Both the position numbers and the translations under genes were made by a program. Of a stretch of DNA of 64,000 nucleotides, positions 56,598 to 64,000 are shown piece after piece; positions within the stretch are counted from its first letter, which is position 1; every line of letters starts with the position of its first letter. Source of the stretch: Mesobacillus jeotgali (GTDB lineage: Bacteria; Bacillota; Bacilli; Bacillales; Cytobacillaceae); assembly GCF_014856545.2 (NCBI RefSeq), contig NZ_CP109811.1, positions 3,156,001 through 3,220,000 of the forward strand, in the 5' to 3' direction. The notes beneath the pieces are model-generated. The model had not been told where the DNA came from and ran no database searches. It was given only the letters and a program-made list of their open reading frames with translations.

Positions 56598-57143
56598 TTA
56601 CTGTTTTTCTCCCTGGCGATCGATTTCTTTGCCAGCGGCGTCCAGTGCCCTGACTTCCTTGTAATCGCCAATTGCGTAATAATAGCGCTCGTTTTCTTTT
56701 TCAAAGATTTCTATTTTGGTAAACTTGCCATCCGGTCCTGCAGCTTCTATTGTTTTGATGTCCGGATTCACGACTTTCCCGAAAATCACGGGAATTTTCG
56801 TATCCAATGTTCCGTCTTCTTTAAAGGTTGTGAAAGTGTCGGCATACAGGAGCATGAAATCATTCTTATAATAAGTCCAGTGGTTATGCCCCGCATTTTC
56901 CCAGCCTTCTTTTTCGCTGCCTTTGATATAGGCGACCGCCAGCGCGTCGAATGTGCCTGAGCCTTCTTTTTGCTCTGTTGTGTAAAAGATGAGATATCCA
57001 TCCTCCACCTTTTCCTTGTGGACGATTTGTTTGATGTTGAACGGAATATCGTTTTGGATTGCTTCTCCCGCAGTCTTATAAGCACATGCCGATAGCACAA
57101 GCACGCATAAAATGATTATGGCTGACCTCCACAATTTTCCCAT
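56598..57143 (-). CDS. Putative lipoprotein, unknown function
   Basis: 181 residues. Signal peptide with lipobox LSAC (Cys20). The mature part is beta-rich, with Trp/Tyr (NHWTYYKNDFMLLYADTF), and no domain is recognised. Likely anchored at the outer face of the membrane. GGGGGAGAAAG precedes the ATG. Confidence 0.8.
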   Translation of the reverse strand: MGKLWRSAIIILCVLVLSACAYKTAGEAIQNDIPFNIKQIVHKEKVEDGYLIFYTTEQKEGSGTFDALAVAYIKGSEKEGWENAGHNHWTYYKNDFMLLYADTFTTFKEDGTLDTKIPVIFGKVVNPDIKTIEAAGPDGKFTKIEIFEKENERYYYAIGDYKEVRALDAAGKEIDRQGEKQ

Positions 57144-57230
57144 CTTTCTCCCCCTGACTTCGCGTCAAACTTCTATGTATTTTCCACATTACTCTTTTTT
57201 ATTTAACTCTTTTTCCAGTTTTTTGTAAAC

Positions 57231-57560
57231 TCATAACCCTCTTTTGTCATAGAAGCTCATTCTTGGATTAAGATATTCATTCGGGCTCTTTAACTGGAAA
57301 CATCCATTGCTATCTTTATAATCCAGCGTCATTTCCTCATCAAAAAAGACCTCTTTGGCTTTTTCAATATAAATCGGAATTCCGCCTGTTTCCAGTTGAT
57401 GCTCTTCCACATTTTTTTCGCTTTCAAACCAGAGGGCTGCAACTCCATTTACTGCACAGCCGCAGCCATCTATATCGTATTTCAATTTTATATAGCCTTG
57501 CTTGCCTGATATTTTTTCGTTCAGTTTATTTGATGCTGCTTCGGTGATTTTCAACTTCAT
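57231..57560 (-). CDS. yqkB: HesB/IscA-like Fe-S cluster protein YqkB
   Basis: 109 residues. HesB-like core fold with DIDGCGCAVNG in place of the IscA cysteines (two Cys, C-x-C). Matches YqkB of B. subtilis. May carry an Fe-S cluster or iron. The ATG at 57560 has GGGGAGAG upstream; 57587 lacks one. Divergent from the CDGSH gene. Confidence 0.85.
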   Translation of the reverse strand: MKLKITEAASNKLNEKISGKQGYIKLKYDIDGCGCAVNGVAALWFESEKNVEEHQLETGGIPIYIEKAKEVFFDEEMTLDYKDSNGCFQLKSPNEYLNPRMSFYDKRGL

Positions 57561-57705
57561 GATCGCTCTCCCCTTCCGATGCTTCATTTTACCATACAGA
57601 GGAATTTTTTACGTTTTAGAACCCTTTGGCGAAATGTCTTGCAATTTTTCTGTTTAACTCTTACTATCAAAGATAATTCTGACAATTTGGAAAGGGGTGC
57701 TTTTT

Positions 57706-57921
57706 TTGTCAAAAGTAACGATTAAAGTGAATGATAATGGTTCATTAAGGATTACGGGTGATGTTGAATTGCTGGATGGTGCCGGCAATAAGTATGAGTC
57801 AAAGCCTGTTTTCTCGCTTTGCCGCTGTGGCATGAGCAAGAACATGCCGTTCTGCGATGCTTCCCATAAAGGGAACTTCGAATCGGTTGTCCGTGCTCCG
57901 CAAGCTGATGAAACGGAATAA
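57706..57921 (+). CDS. CDGSH iron-sulfur domain protein
   Basis: 71 residues. The CDGSH zinc-finger-like motif is CRCGMSKNMPFCDASH (three Cys and one His binding a 2Fe-2S cluster). Start TTG at 57706 with AAAGGGG upstream; an in-frame GTG at 57697 is the alternative. Electron or cluster transfer is assumed. Confidence 0.9.
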   Translation: MSKVTIKVNDNGSLRITGDVELLDGAGNKYESKPVFSLCRCGMSKNMPFCDASHKGNFESVVRAPQADETE

Positions 57922-57927
57922 CTATTG

Positions 57928-57958
57928 AGGGCAATGGGGAATCCATTGCTCTTTTTTT
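57928..57958 (+). terminator. Terminator of the CDGSH gene
   Basis: AGGGCAATGG and CCATTGCTCT pair around five bases, followed by seven T. Confidence 0.9.
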
Positions 57959-58020
57959 ACTTTCATCTTTCCAGTGACCTTCATTAAACAGGGTGGCTGG
58001 GATTTTTCCGGTGCATCAAA

Positions 58021-58359
58021 CTACCATTCATCCGTTAGCCTGACGTCAGCAATATGAGAAATCCCGATCCGATGGATTTCCTCGAATCTGTCAACGATAT
58101 GGAGCTTCTGCCCGAGTTCATTCCAATAATGGATTTTTCCAATCACCAATTCATATTTTCTTTGCCTGTAATAAGTGATGCTGAGCGGGCGGTTATACTC
58201 CATCGCTTCGAGGATCGTTTCATTCAGTTGTTCAAGCTGCTGTTCGTCCAGCTGCTTTTCCTTTTCATATTCGTCCTCCTGTGACCAGTCACGCAGCATC
58301 TTGACATGCTCAGGAAGCATCATTGATGTCCATTTAATTCTTCCGCGGTCGCGAATCAT
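58021..58359 (-). CDS. yqjX: YolD-like protein YqjX
   Basis: 112 residues. Begins DRGRIKWTSMMLPEHV, the YolD family signature, with a charged helical middle. YolD-like genes accompany Y-family polymerases (UvrX/YqjW) in bacilli and may regulate them. It follows yqjW by 21 bases, with GGAGGAGG before the ATG. Confidence 0.9.
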   Translation of the reverse strand: MIRDRGRIKWTSMMLPEHVKMLRDWSQEDEYEKEKQLDEQQLEQLNETILEAMEYNRPLSITYYRQRKYELVIGKIHYWNELGQKLHIVDRFEEIHRIGISHIADVRLTDEW

Positions 58360-58380
58360 CTTGCTCTCCTCCTCCTTTCA

Positions 58381-59640
58381 TCAACCCTTATGCCCGCCAA
58401 CGAGTGCGGCACGATGTCTTGCTGTTCCGGCTGCCGTATATGATACAGCTCTTAGGAGCGCTGTCGAGCCGTAACGGCTGCGGATCCGGTCCATTGCGTA
58501 GCCAAGCTCTTTCTTTTTCCAGCCGTTTTTTTCAAACAAATTCAATTGGAATTCACTGTCGGTGACGAGGTTCCCGAGCGAAATCGAGATGCTTCGCACC
58601 GTCTTTCCCATGTAGTTCTCAGCGAAAAGCTCGAGGCAGACGCGATACAGATCCATCGTGATATTGGTCGGCTCTTCAATTGTCCTTGAGCGATGGAAGC
58701 CTCCGCCGAATTCATCCTGGCTGTAGCCAACTCCGAAGCTGATGGTCCGGCCTGCCTTCCCATGGCTTCTTGCCCTGCGCGCGACTTCCTCACACATTTC
58801 GAGGATGACATGCTTGATTTCCTCTTCTTCTTTATAGTCGCGTAGCAGGATCTGGCTTTTTCCAAAGCTGACCTGCCCTTCCATGATTGGGGCGCCGATA
58901 TCCGAAAAGTCGATCCCCCATGCATGCCAGTACAGCTGATTCCCCATGATGCCGAATTTTTTCTCCAATTTCTCTAGGTCATAGCGGGCCAGCTGGCCGA
59001 CTGTAAAAATGCCCATGCTGTTCAGTGTTTTCTCGACGCGGCGGCCAATTCCCCACATTTCCCTTAGCGGTGAGACGTTCCACAGCTTCGTCTGAACATC
59101 ATCATAGGTCCATTCTGCAATACCCTTCTTTTTTGCATCGAGGTCAAGGCAAAGCTTCGACATCAGCATATTCGGCCCGATTCCGATTGCACAGGGGAGC
59201 TGGAATTCGCGCTCAATATCGTCTTTGATTTTTTTGGCGATGGAAGCAGCGTCTCCCCAAAGCTTTGAAGCTCCGTCAACCTTTATGAAGCTTTCGTCGA
59301 CGCTGTAGGTGTGAATCGCTTCCTTCGGGACATAGCGATTGAATACACGGGAGATTTCTGTGGAGATTCGCAGGTAGGTGGACATCTGCGGATCAACGAC
59401 CACAATCCGCGGATCATCGGGAATTTCAAATTTCCGTGATCCAGTCTTGATGCCAAACTCCTTTTTCAAACGCGGTGAGGCTGCGAGGACCACGCTTCCC
59501 GGGCGGTCAAGATTCCCGACGACGGCCAGGTAGCAGTCAAGAGGATCAAGGCCGAGCATCACGGCGGAACAACTCGCATAAAAGCTCTTCATATCCACAC
59601 ATAAAATTTTATTTTGCGGCATTTCGCTGTAATCGACCAT
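58381..59640 (-). CDS. yqjW: Y-family DNA polymerase YqjW (PolY2/UvrX type)
   Basis: 419 residues. UmuC-type catalytic motifs: CVDMKSFYASCSAVM (Asp and steric gate Tyr), YSVDESFIKVDG (SxDE), and a helix-hairpin-helix little finger (WGIGRRVEKTLNSMGI). It copies damaged DNA. The ATG at 59640 has AAAGGAGAG upstream. Two LexA boxes lie directly before it, so it belongs to the SOS response. Confidence 0.95.
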   Translation of the reverse strand: MVDYSEMPQNKILCVDMKSFYASCSAVMLGLDPLDCYLAVVGNLDRPGSVVLAASPRLKKEFGIKTGSRKFEIPDDPRIVVVDPQMSTYLRISTEISRVFNRYVPKEAIHTYSVDESFIKVDGASKLWGDAASIAKKIKDDIEREFQLPCAIGIGPNMLMSKLCLDLDAKKKGIAEWTYDDVQTKLWNVSPLREMWGIGRRVEKTLNSMGIFTVGQLARYDLEKLEKKFGIMGNQLYWHAWGIDFSDIGAPIMEGQVSFGKSQILLRDYKEEEEIKHVILEMCEEVARRARSHGKAGRTISFGVGYSQDEFGGGFHRSRTIEEPTNITMDLYRVCLELFAENYMGKTVRSISISLGNLVTDSEFQLNLFEKNGWKKKELGYAMDRIRSRYGSTALLRAVSYTAAGTARHRAALVGGHKG

Positions 59641-59678
59641 CTTTCTCTCTCCTTTCTGCATGATATCTGCCAACAACA

Positions 59679-59692
59679 AGAACATCTGTTCC
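59679..59692. promoter_or_regulatory. LexA (SOS) box 1 upstream of yqjW
   Basis: AGAACATCTGTTCC has the core GAAC-N4-GTTC of the Bacillus LexA box CGAACATATGTTCG, lacking only the outer C and G. Confidence 0.75.
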
Positions 59693-59717
59693 GTTTCATT
59701 ATACCCATTATATTAAG

Positions 59718-59731
59718 CGAATATGCGTTCG
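59718..59731. promoter_or_regulatory. LexA (SOS) box 2 upstream of yqjW
   Basis: CGAATATGCGTTCG matches CGAAC-N4-GTTCG at all but one of its fixed positions. The centre-to-centre distance to box 1 is 39 bases. Confidence 0.75.
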
Positions 59732-59867
59732 GTTTCAATGGTAATTTTCCGGGTGACTGACTTAATTAAGGTGTAAATGGTGAGTGATGCCAGGACTGGA
59801 GATTTTTACGGAAGGGTGTTTTCGAAGCGAGCTTCGGAGTATAATCAGCTGGAGAGGTGCTATCTAT

Positions 59868-60059
59868 ATGGATAAAGAACTGATTCGCAAAATGGTCCAG
59901 AAATGCTTCGTCCAGTACCGCCATGATGGTACACTGCCGTTCGGCGAGGCGGAATTCGATGAAATATACATAAAGATTGTGGAACAGAAAAATGCAGAGC
60001 CTGATGCTGATTTGCATGATCTTATCAATGACGCGGTTTATGAATTTTTGGCTACCTAA
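59868..60059 (+). CDS. yqzH: YqzH-like small protein
   Basis: 63 residues, acidic and helical (FGEAEFDEIYIKIVEQKNAE; DLINDAVYEFL). Resembles YqzH in length, tail and place next to yqjW; the family call is moderate. The ATG at 59868 has GGAGAGGTG upstream. Divergent from yqjW. Confidence 0.65.
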   Translation: MDKELIRKMVQKCFVQYRHDGTLPFGEAEFDEIYIKIVEQKNAEPDADLHDLINDAVYEFLAT

Positions 60060-60068
60060 AAATAATCG

Positions 60069-60096
60069 AAAAGGCTGCCCTGCAGGACAGCCTTTA
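60069..60096. terminator. Bidirectional terminator between yqzH and the DUF4179 gene
   Basis: AAAGGCTG and CAGCCTTT pair with a G+C-rich interior; T-rich on both sides. Confidence 0.85.
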
Positions 60097-60097
60097 A

Positions 60098-61444
60098 TTA
60101 TTTCAATCTGATATTTGCTTCGCCTTTGATTGTTGCGGGATAATCATTCAACTTTAAGGTAATCGGGCCAGGTGCTGCTCCTTCGCCGAAATAGGGGATT
60201 AAAATATCAACCGGCAGTGCATCCGTGCTCCATCTGAAAGAAGCAGAGCCGTCACCAATTTCATCTCCATTCGAATCGACTGCCTGATCAAATGAAATGT
60301 TTGTATGTCCTTCCTTCGAATCCCTTTGAAAAGTGAGCATCAATAGATTTTCCTCCCTGTCGATCTTTAGCAATCTGCCATCACTTGGAGCCTTCAGCAC
60401 TTTCATTTTCTCAGGATCGACAATGATTTCTACCTCGTTTTTATCAACGGCACGCAAGGAATTGAAGCGAAGATACAGTTCTTTTGGTTTTTTGAAATAA
60501 TTGCTTTGCAGAAAAAATTCCTTTGTTGACTCATCTTTATGGCTGGCGACGGTCCCATTGTTAATTGCCGCCCATTCTTCACCAGTTTCATCCACAATTC
60601 TCAAATCATTGAAACCGAAAATATGCCTGGTATTCTCCATATCAAAATGAGCAGTAATCCCGATTCTCGTCGGATAGATCGACACTTTTTCAACAGTGAT
60701 TTTCTGGCCTTCGAACTCAACTGTTTCGTTAACTTCGTATATTTCTTTTTTATCCTTAAAGGCATCCTTATCTATTGAGAACGGAAGCACCCAGGTATGA
60801 TCAAGCTTATTTGAAGGTTCACTATCATCTATTCTCCCTTCCGCCAGTTCAATGCTTAGCTCGAGATCTTCAGGGAGATTATCATTATAGAATTCATATG
60901 TGGCCGTAAACATCTGTTCCTGATTGTGTGCATCGAACGAGTCGTAATAAGAAAAAACAGTTTCTTCAATATTTTGCCCTTCACTGTCGGTCAGCAAAAA
61001 CTTTTCAATTGTAAGATCTTTTTTTGCTCCAGAAGATTCTAGCTTATAAAACAGCACCATCATCTGCTCATCGACAATCACCGAGTCAAGCGTGACCTTG
61101 ATGCCGTCATGTTCATCAGATACACCAATTTTTTGCGCAAAGTCATTTTCAACTGCTGCTGTCAGTCCTTTATCGAACCGGACAAGCTCAACAATTTTCT
61201 CCATGCCAGGTACCAACGTCACATATGAAGCAAAAGTTTCTGACGTCCTGAGCATCGCTGTAAAAGCAAAAATCAAGATTGCTGCTGACGCAAAGGTCCT
61301 CATATATAAAAGGTTCTTCTTCGCTTTCCTTTTTCCTTTGCTGATCCCCGCAGCAATCGCCTCGTCCAGCTGAAGTTCTGGAACTTCGATATTTTCAAGC
61401 GCGGCCTGTGCCTTGCTCAGCTTTTTCTCCTCGGCATTAAGCAT
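60098..61444 (-). CDS. DUF4179 membrane protein, putative anti-sigma factor
   Basis: 448 residues. A cytoplasmic N-terminus of about 45 residues, a single transmembrane helix (TFASAAILIFAFTAMLRTSE), and a large extracytoplasmic region starting with the DUF4179 domain (FAQKIGVSDEHDGIKVTLDS). It overlaps the ECF sigma gene by eight bases, the arrangement of sigma/anti-sigma pairs. The function is inferred from context and topology. Confidence 0.85.
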   Translation of the reverse strand: MLNAEEKKLSKAQAALENIEVPELQLDEAIAAGISKGKRKAKKNLLYMRTFASAAILIFAFTAMLRTSETFASYVTLVPGMEKIVELVRFDKGLTAAVENDFAQKIGVSDEHDGIKVTLDSVIVDEQMMVLFYKLESSGAKKDLTIEKFLLTDSEGQNIEETVFSYYDSFDAHNQEQMFTATYEFYNDNLPEDLELSIELAEGRIDDSEPSNKLDHTWVLPFSIDKDAFKDKKEIYEVNETVEFEGQKITVEKVSIYPTRIGITAHFDMENTRHIFGFNDLRIVDETGEEWAAINNGTVASHKDESTKEFFLQSNYFKKPKELYLRFNSLRAVDKNEVEIIVDPEKMKVLKAPSDGRLLKIDREENLLMLTFQRDSKEGHTNISFDQAVDSNGDEIGDGSASFRWSTDALPVDILIPYFGEGAAPGPITLKLNDYPATIKGEANIRLK

Positions 61445-61958
61445 AGCCCAATCCCCCCTTATCTTCGAGCTGTCCGCGAAGTTCCTTCAGGCCTTTATTC
61501 AGCCACGTCTTCACGGTACCTTCGGGACATTCGAGAATCTCGGCAATTTCCTTGATTTTAAAATCGTGCACGTATTTCAATTCAATAACCTGTCTTGTTT
61601 TAGAATCAAGCTTGCCGATGACCTCCTCAACCTCAAGCCAGCTGGTCTGGTGCTCAGCGCCCATCAAGCTGATGAGATCATCGCTGATGAGAATTCTCTT
61701 CCTCTTTTTTAATTCATCGTTGCAGTAGTTTATCAGAATCCTTGTCAGCCACGTCGTAAAATATTGCGGGTCCTTCACCTTCCGTATGGAACGGAACGCC
61801 CTGTAGGTTACCTCCTGCAGTGCTTCGACCGCATCCTCGCTATTTTTCAGATAGCTGAGGGCAATCCGGTACAGGCGCACCTTATGAAGCTGCATCAATT
61901 CGTAAAATGCTGCTTCGTCGCCTTTCTTAGCTTTCTGTACGAGTTCTTGAAGCTCCAA
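61437..61958 (-). CDS. ECF RNA polymerase sigma factor
   Basis: 173 residues. Region 2 (LHKVRLYRIALSYLKNSEDA; EALQEVTYRAFRSIRKVKDP) and region 4 (YVHDFKIKEIAEILECPEGT) are clear. Resembles the SigV/SigM-sized group but is not assigned. Start TTG with AGGGGGAG upstream. Coupled to the DUF4179 protein. Confidence 0.93.
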   Translation of the reverse strand: MELQELVQKAKKGDEAAFYELMQLHKVRLYRIALSYLKNSEDAVEALQEVTYRAFRSIRKVKDPQYFTTWLTRILINYCNDELKKRKRILISDDLISLMGAEHQTSWLEVEEVIGKLDSKTRQVIELKYVHDFKIKEIAEILECPEGTVKTWLNKGLKELRGQLEDKGGLGYA

Positions 61959-61991
61959 AATGTCTCCCCCTGACTTTGTCTCTATCTATTA

Positions 61992-62017
61992 GACATCGAA
62001 CACGGAAAAAAGTTTTA
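61992..62017 (-). promoter_or_regulatory. Possible ECF autoregulatory promoter
   Basis: On the minus strand TAAAAC is followed after 16 bases by TGTC, close to the ECF pattern TGAAAC-N16-CGTC. It lies about 35 bases before the sigma gene. Confidence 0.5.
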
Positions 62018-62024
62018 AAGAATT

Positions 62025-62054
62025 GAAAAAACCGCCATTTTTTTACAAGGCGGT
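62025..62054 (-). terminator. Terminator of yqjP-yqjQ
   Basis: ACCGCC and GGCGGT pair around a 12-base loop, followed by six T on the minus strand. Confidence 0.85.
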
Positions 62055-62091
62055 CATGAAAGGTATTCATTTTGAACAGATAATCGACGGC

Positions 62092-62884
62092 TTATTTCTG
62101 GTTGAAAACTCTTTTGCCAAAAAGTTCAAAGGTACGGGGGAACAGCGAGTAGACAATGCTGCCAGGACTCATCCAGCGCGGCAGGTTGATTTCACGTGTT
62201 CTCGTCATCATGCGGTTGACCACTTGTTTCGCCACGTATTCAGGCTGCAGCATAAAACGTTTTACATTTTTAACATAGGTTCCCTGTTTATCCGCGACGT
62301 CAAAAAAGTTCGTAGCAATTGGACCCGGATTGACTGAAGTGACATAGATATTATCATCAGCAACCTCCATCCGCAGGCTGTTCGTATACCCAAGCACGGC
62401 ATGCTTTGTTGCCGAATAAACACTTGACTTAGGTGTGGCAATCTTGCCAGCCTGGGAAGCAATATTGATAATATGGCCGCTTCGCCTCTGCTTCATGGCA
62501 GGCAGAACCATCGAAGTGCAGGCCATCAAGCCGACGACATTGACATCAAACATCGTTTTGATATCTTCAATTTTCGCTTCATGAGCATAATCAAAAATAC
62601 CGAAGCCGGCATTGTTGACCAATATATCAACGTAGCGGATATCCGTAAGCACTTCTGAGAAAACCCGCTTGATTGCTTCAGGGTCAGACACATCCAACTG
62701 CTGGGCATGGACATTGATGGCATACTTTGATTGTAGTTCTTTTTTTTAAACTCTCAAGTTTATCGATACTCCGGGCCAGAAGGACGAGATTCGCTCCGCG
62801 CGCAGCGCAAAGCCTGGCAATCTCAGCACCAATCCCCCCAGAGGCACCAGTAATAATAATATTTTTTCCTTTCAAGGATGACAT
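62092..62884 (-). pseudogene. yqjQ: yqjQ, short-chain dehydrogenase with one-base frameshift
   Basis: The N-terminus (ATG 62884) reads a Rossmann fold, IIITGASGGIGAEIARL, up to SLKKR. A run of eight A on the minus strand (62740-62747) has one base too many; removing one restores KKELQSKYAINVHAQQLDVS and joins the main part, which holds NNAGFG and the active site YSATKHAVLGYT (Y-x3-K). Restored length is about 263 residues. Reduces a carbonyl with NAD(P)H; substrate unknown. It follows yqjP by 11 bases. Sequencing error is likely. Confidence 0.87.
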
Positions 62885-62895
62885 CGTCTTTCACC

Positions 62896-63861
62896 TCATT
62901 TTGCTGTATAAACGAAGGATGTACCTTCTTCCCTGAATGAAATTGCGTCCAGGGCTTGTAAATAATCAAGCTGGCCGACTGTTTCCGAAATGGTCAGATT
63001 CAGTTCGCGCTCGTACACAGTCGGGAAGAGCAATTTGCAAATCCCAAAAACAGTGAGTTCCCTGCCTTCAAGCATCCCCCTTACTTGCAACGCCCTGTCA
63101 TGCTGGCGAGCCAGCCTTTTTTCGATCAGGCTATGTAATTCTGTTATCTCCGTCCCATGTCCGGTGTATACTAGCCCAATTGGGTACTCCTGCAGCTTTT
63201 TTAGTGTTGCATTATATTGGACCAGCGGCTTTGGTCTTTCACTTTCGCCTGGCAGCGGCGGCTCAAGCAATGGATTCGGCGAGATCCCTGCAAGGACCGT
63301 ATCCCCTGCAATCATTGTCCCATCTTTTTCACGCAAGAGCACAATATGGCTCTGGGCATGTCCCGGTGTCTCGATCACCCTCCATCCTGGCAGTGCCGGA
63401 GGAACATCATTTTCCTGGATAGTCCCTGTCAATGAACGATCGCAAGAAAATACTAATGTCTTTTTCATCACTTTCATCGAAGGCACAAAATATGGCTCTG
63501 GTATGGCTGATTGCAAAAAGAATTTCTCATAGAATTCTTTATGCTCCTTTTCAAATTCCGAAGTCCTGTTAATCCACCTTTCATTCAGGTGATGGCCATG
63601 TACAGCAAGATCTGGTGAAAAGTAATCCAGCATTCCCACATGATCTGGATGGTCATGAGTCAAGATAACCTGCTCGATATCGTCGGGCTTCAATTTTAAA
63701 TCGGACAGCTGGGACTTGAACGACTCCCAGGAATCCTCTGTTTTCGTTCCCGCGTCAACAAGTGTCAATCGGTCCCCTTTTATTAAATATGCGTTCACAT
63801 CACCAACCGGGAAAGGCGTCGGCAAAGTCAGTTTGGCAATTCCATCTTTCCATTCAGCCAT
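62896..63861 (-). CDS. yqjP: Metallo-beta-lactamase-fold hydrolase YqjP
   Basis: 321 residues. HxHxDH motif as LTHDHPDHVGML, then GHAQSHIVLL, AGDTVL and YTGHGTEI for the other metal ligands. A C-terminal winged-helix-like region (GKQ-type LACTB2) follows. Hydrolyses an ester or thioester; substrate unknown. The ATG at 63861 has GGGGTG upstream; a TTG at 63879 is possible. Pair yqjP-yqjQ as in B. subtilis. Confidence 0.9.
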   Translation of the reverse strand: MAEWKDGIAKLTLPTPFPVGDVNAYLIKGDRLTLVDAGTKTEDSWESFKSQLSDLKLKPDDIEQVILTHDHPDHVGMLDYFSPDLAVHGHHLNERWINRTSEFEKEHKEFYEKFFLQSAIPEPYFVPSMKVMKKTLVFSCDRSLTGTIQENDVPPALPGWRVIETPGHAQSHIVLLREKDGTMIAGDTVLAGISPNPLLEPPLPGESERPKPLVQYNATLKKLQEYPIGLVYTGHGTEITELHSLIEKRLARQHDRALQVRGMLEGRELTVFGICKLLFPTVYERELNLTISETVGQLDYLQALDAISFREEGTSFVYTAK

Positions 63862-64000
63862 ATTATCTATACACCCCAAAACATTATTTTTCTATAAGGT
63901 AAAGTGATTGTTTGTTCAATAAATCATTCAACTTTATTGGTCCTGGTATTTTTTCAATATAAAATTAAGTTTACCTTTAAAGCGGAAAAATGTCATTATT
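63862..64000. other. A+T-rich window end without a recognised gene
   Basis: About 140 bases upstream of yqjP. It should contain its promoter, but none can be picked out with confidence. Confidence 0.4.

Overview
The window is a stretch of low-to-moderate G+C chromosome from an endospore-forming member of the Bacillaceae. Evidence: classical sporulation genes (cotJABC, spmAB, dacB, spoVA, spoIIA-sigF, dacF, spoIIM, mciZ), strong GGAGG ribosome sites, TTG/GTG starts, and a gene order that follows the ypb-to-yqj region of Bacillus subtilis (recognised from memory). The species cannot be fixed from the sequence; a Mesobacillus- or Cytobacillus-like bacillus is a guess. Almost everything is ordinary chromosome; there is no prophage, CRISPR array, rRNA or tRNA.

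Layout. 1-2.7 kb: a partial B12-binding MerR regulator, a YpbG-type phosphoesterase, a membrane protein and a CBS protein. 2.8-3.9 kb: the cotJABC spore-coat operon. 3.9-5.6 kb: an intact IS3/IS150-type insertion sequence that has landed in the loop of the hairpin between cotJC and ypbF. 5.6-10.1 kb: ypbF, ypbE, ypbD, recQ (recS), ypbB. 10.3-13.5 kb: ferredoxin, the riboflavin transporter ribU under an FMN riboswitch, and serA. 13.6-17.5 kb: a PHP phosphatase, an M23/LysM peptidase, and sigX-rsiX with a recognisable autoregulatory promoter. 17.9-24.7 kb: resABCDE (cytochrome c maturation and redox two-component control) and rluB. 25-31.4 kb: spmAB, dacB, ypuI, scpAB, ypuF, ribT. 31.8-43.3 kb: lysA, a reduced spoVA operon (AA, AB, AEa, AF only), spoIIA-sigF, dacF and the nucleoside-salvage operon drm-pupG-pdp. 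43.5-50.8 kb: xerD, yqzK, fur, spoIIM, an EndoQ-family nuclease, nudF, mciZ, yqkF and neighbours. 50.9-54.6 kb: a ketone-body/leucine-type set (3-oxoacid CoA-transferase, thiolase, divergent HMG-CoA lyase). 54.7-64 kb: yqkD, a lipoprotein, two small Fe-S proteins, the SOS DNA polymerase yqjW with two LexA boxes, an ECF sigma/DUF4179 pair, and yqjQ-yqjP.

Most noteworthy. (1) Three intergenic arrays share an exact 52-bp period and a common architecture (9-11 bp inverted arms around a pyrimidine-rich centre); two share stem sequence and the third has a different stem. The largest array (7 units) shows a 104-bp higher-order period. (2) The insertion sequence splits a hairpin terminator, its own left end forms a 22-bp hairpin that covers the transposase ribosome site, and its two frames are joined by an A-AAA-AAG slippage site. 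(3) The spoVA operon lacks spoVAC, spoVAD and spoVAEb. (4) Four genes (spoIIM, scoB, yqkD, yqjQ) carry single-base frameshifts, mostly in homopolymers, which look more like sequencing errors than decay. (5) The truncated MerR regulator carries both motifs of the CarH-type adenosylcobalamin photoreceptors.
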